Of a stretch of DNA of 64,000 bases, positions 62,483-64,000 are shown in pieces. Where the stretch lies: contig NC_092526.1 in NCBI RefSeq assembly GCF_037038585.1, forward strand, positions 38,391,501-38,455,500, given 5' to 3'. The translations under genes were made by a program, and so were the position numbers. The notes below the pieces were generated by a model, which was given only the letters and a program-made list of their open reading frames with translations, was not told the origin of the DNA and searched no databases. This DNA comes from Patagioenas fasciata (taxonomy: Eukaryota; Chordata; Aves; Columbiformes; Columbidae). Each line of letters begins with the position of its first letter. The stretch's first letter is position 1.

Positions 62483-64000
62483 GTGAGTTTATGCAGTGGA
62501 AAGTTGGCTTTCTGTCTTGTTATTGTGTGTGAGGTTTATGGGGATCTGAAATTGTGCCTCATGACCTGCAAGATCCAAGGGAAGATGCTGATAAGTACTC
62601 TCTCGGAGCAGTGGTTCTTCTGCAGTTGTGAGATTCATAAACATGTTTTTCTACCTACACCCATACAGTGCACAACTTGTGTGTACTTTCTCCTTTTCAT
62701 GCCACGTAGTTGCTCCCCCTTCAGTGCATGTGCCTCACATCACACCATGTGAGCAGTGTTGGTTCACTGCCAAATGATCCTCTCCCCTTTCCTGTCACAG
62801 CAAACTGCCCCATTCCTGCTGACTTCAGCCTTTCCAGTCTTGGCTACTGGGCTCATCTCATCAGGGGCCCAACATCAGGCTTTCCCCCAGACTCACCAGG
62901 CTCTCTGCTATGCAGTTTGTCCAAGACTCCCAACAAGGCACAGCTTTTCCATGGAAAACCATCTCTTTCTGTAGTACTTCTTTCTTTTCTGGTAATGTCA
63001 TGGTGCAGTACCGTACATCCATTTTTCTCTCCATTGGAGCGGCTGTCCTCATCTGCCTCACACCTCAATAGACATCCTTCTGTGGAGAGGTTGGTGATGA
63101 AAAAGAGTGATGGGGATAGAGAGAGGTTTTATGTCTACTTACTGTTTGCACTGAAGTCGGAGGATGGAAGTTGACTGCTAATTTAAATACTTATATCTGA
63201 TTTTGCTAGTGGCTTAAAATATAAAATTACTTGAACTGGGGTAGCCTGTTGTTTAGATATGTTTGGTTTTGGTTTAAGCCAGTGTTGTTGTTGTTCTTTG
63301 GCTTAGCTTGTTAAGAGTGGGTTTAAAGTAGATCAGGTGTCTTCTAAATTGAATATACTTTTTCTTTGATAGTGTTTCAGCCAAAAGATTACTTTCCTGT
63401 TCATCTTCTAAACAATTTTTTTTTCCAAGTGGTGTTTCTTACAGTTATGAGGTTTGTAATGGCTCACTCTAAACGAAATGTGTTGACTCAACTGCTAAGA
63501 ATGAAACACCTATGTACTTTAGGTGTATCAAATATTCATTGGTCAGTTTTCTGCAATTATATACAGTTGTGGGTTGTTTGTTTGGGGTTGATGTTTTCTT
63601 TTTTGTTTGTTTGTTTTTCTTGTGTGTGTTTTCTGGAGATGGTAGTTCCAGCTATAGTGAGATGCAGGTCTTCACAATGTAATCTTAGTTCTTACCAAAA
63701 ATCCTAAATCAACTTCCAGCCTGTTGCAGCTGAGGTTAGTGTAGAGAATATATACCCTGATATGAAAGTTTATATGAAGCAACCTGTGAAGAATGTTATT
63801 TCTCACAGCTAAAGCACTGCTCTAACATTTTTTTGAACCACTGTTCATAGACTGTCACTAGATCCTTGTTCAAAGGGATTTGGCAGCTACTTCTGAGTCT
63901 AGATAGTACCCACATCATACAGATTACCAGTGTCTGGTGTGGTATCTTAAGTGAGCATTGGCATCATGATTATTTTTAACCTTTGAGAGGGTCCCTTGAG
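62483..64000. other. Probable intron sequence
   Basis: No supported exon. Frames up to 154 codons (62710-63174) lack motifs, and both strands are open over part of it. A GTTT-type simple repeat is at about 63602-63617. Confidence 0.4.

Noticed and set aside
62261..63174. Two overlapping plus-strand frames of 163 and 154 codons
   Set aside because: No motif; the reverse strand is also open over part of it; composition is mixed simple sequence.
1..64000. CRISPR arrays, operons, phage genes, tRNA or rRNA genes
   Set aside because: No regularly spaced repeats, no polycistronic coding blocks and no cloverleaf or rRNA-like segments were seen. The window is vertebrate nuclear DNA.

Overview
The window looks like nuclear DNA from a vertebrate, most probably a bird. 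The main evidence is repeat content: several CR1 retrotransposon copies with the bird-type 3' end (ATTCTGTG-like octamers), an otherwise low load of young repeats, no Alu- or L1-like elements, and one sharp CpG island in AT-rich surroundings. No bacterial or viral gene organisation is present. Most open frames are under 100 codons and look like chance frames.

Layout. Positions 1-40,600 form a long stretch without a recognisable gene. It holds an old CR1 copy (about 250-1525), two MIR-like SINE remnants (6106-6340 and 26228-26375), three 5'-truncated CR1 pieces (13223-13264, 17186-17602, 27783-27889), an old L3/CR1-type fragment (37810-38070) and a group of decayed, partly palindromic repeats (30205-30273, 31366-31570, 37449-37530, 38455-38530). 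Positions 40,600-41,566 are a CpG island with GC boxes, an ETS site, a three-copy 20-bp tandem repeat and a strong splice donor at 41306/41307. This reads as the promoter and untranslated first exon of a plus-strand gene.

Positions 41,307-64,000 are then probably the first intron or introns of that gene. They contain two sense-oriented CR1 copies. One (48719-50558) still has an open reverse transcriptase frame. The other (58228-60085) has several frame breaks. A few exon-like segments (54741-54848, 55642-55727, 57650-57753, 62436-62482) have good splice sites but do not join into one reading frame, and I could not identify the gene.

The only firmly recognisable protein-coding sequence is CR1 ORF2. 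I found no convincing new biological system. The most unusual content is the set of very old repeats in the gene-free part and the orphan CpG-island promoter.
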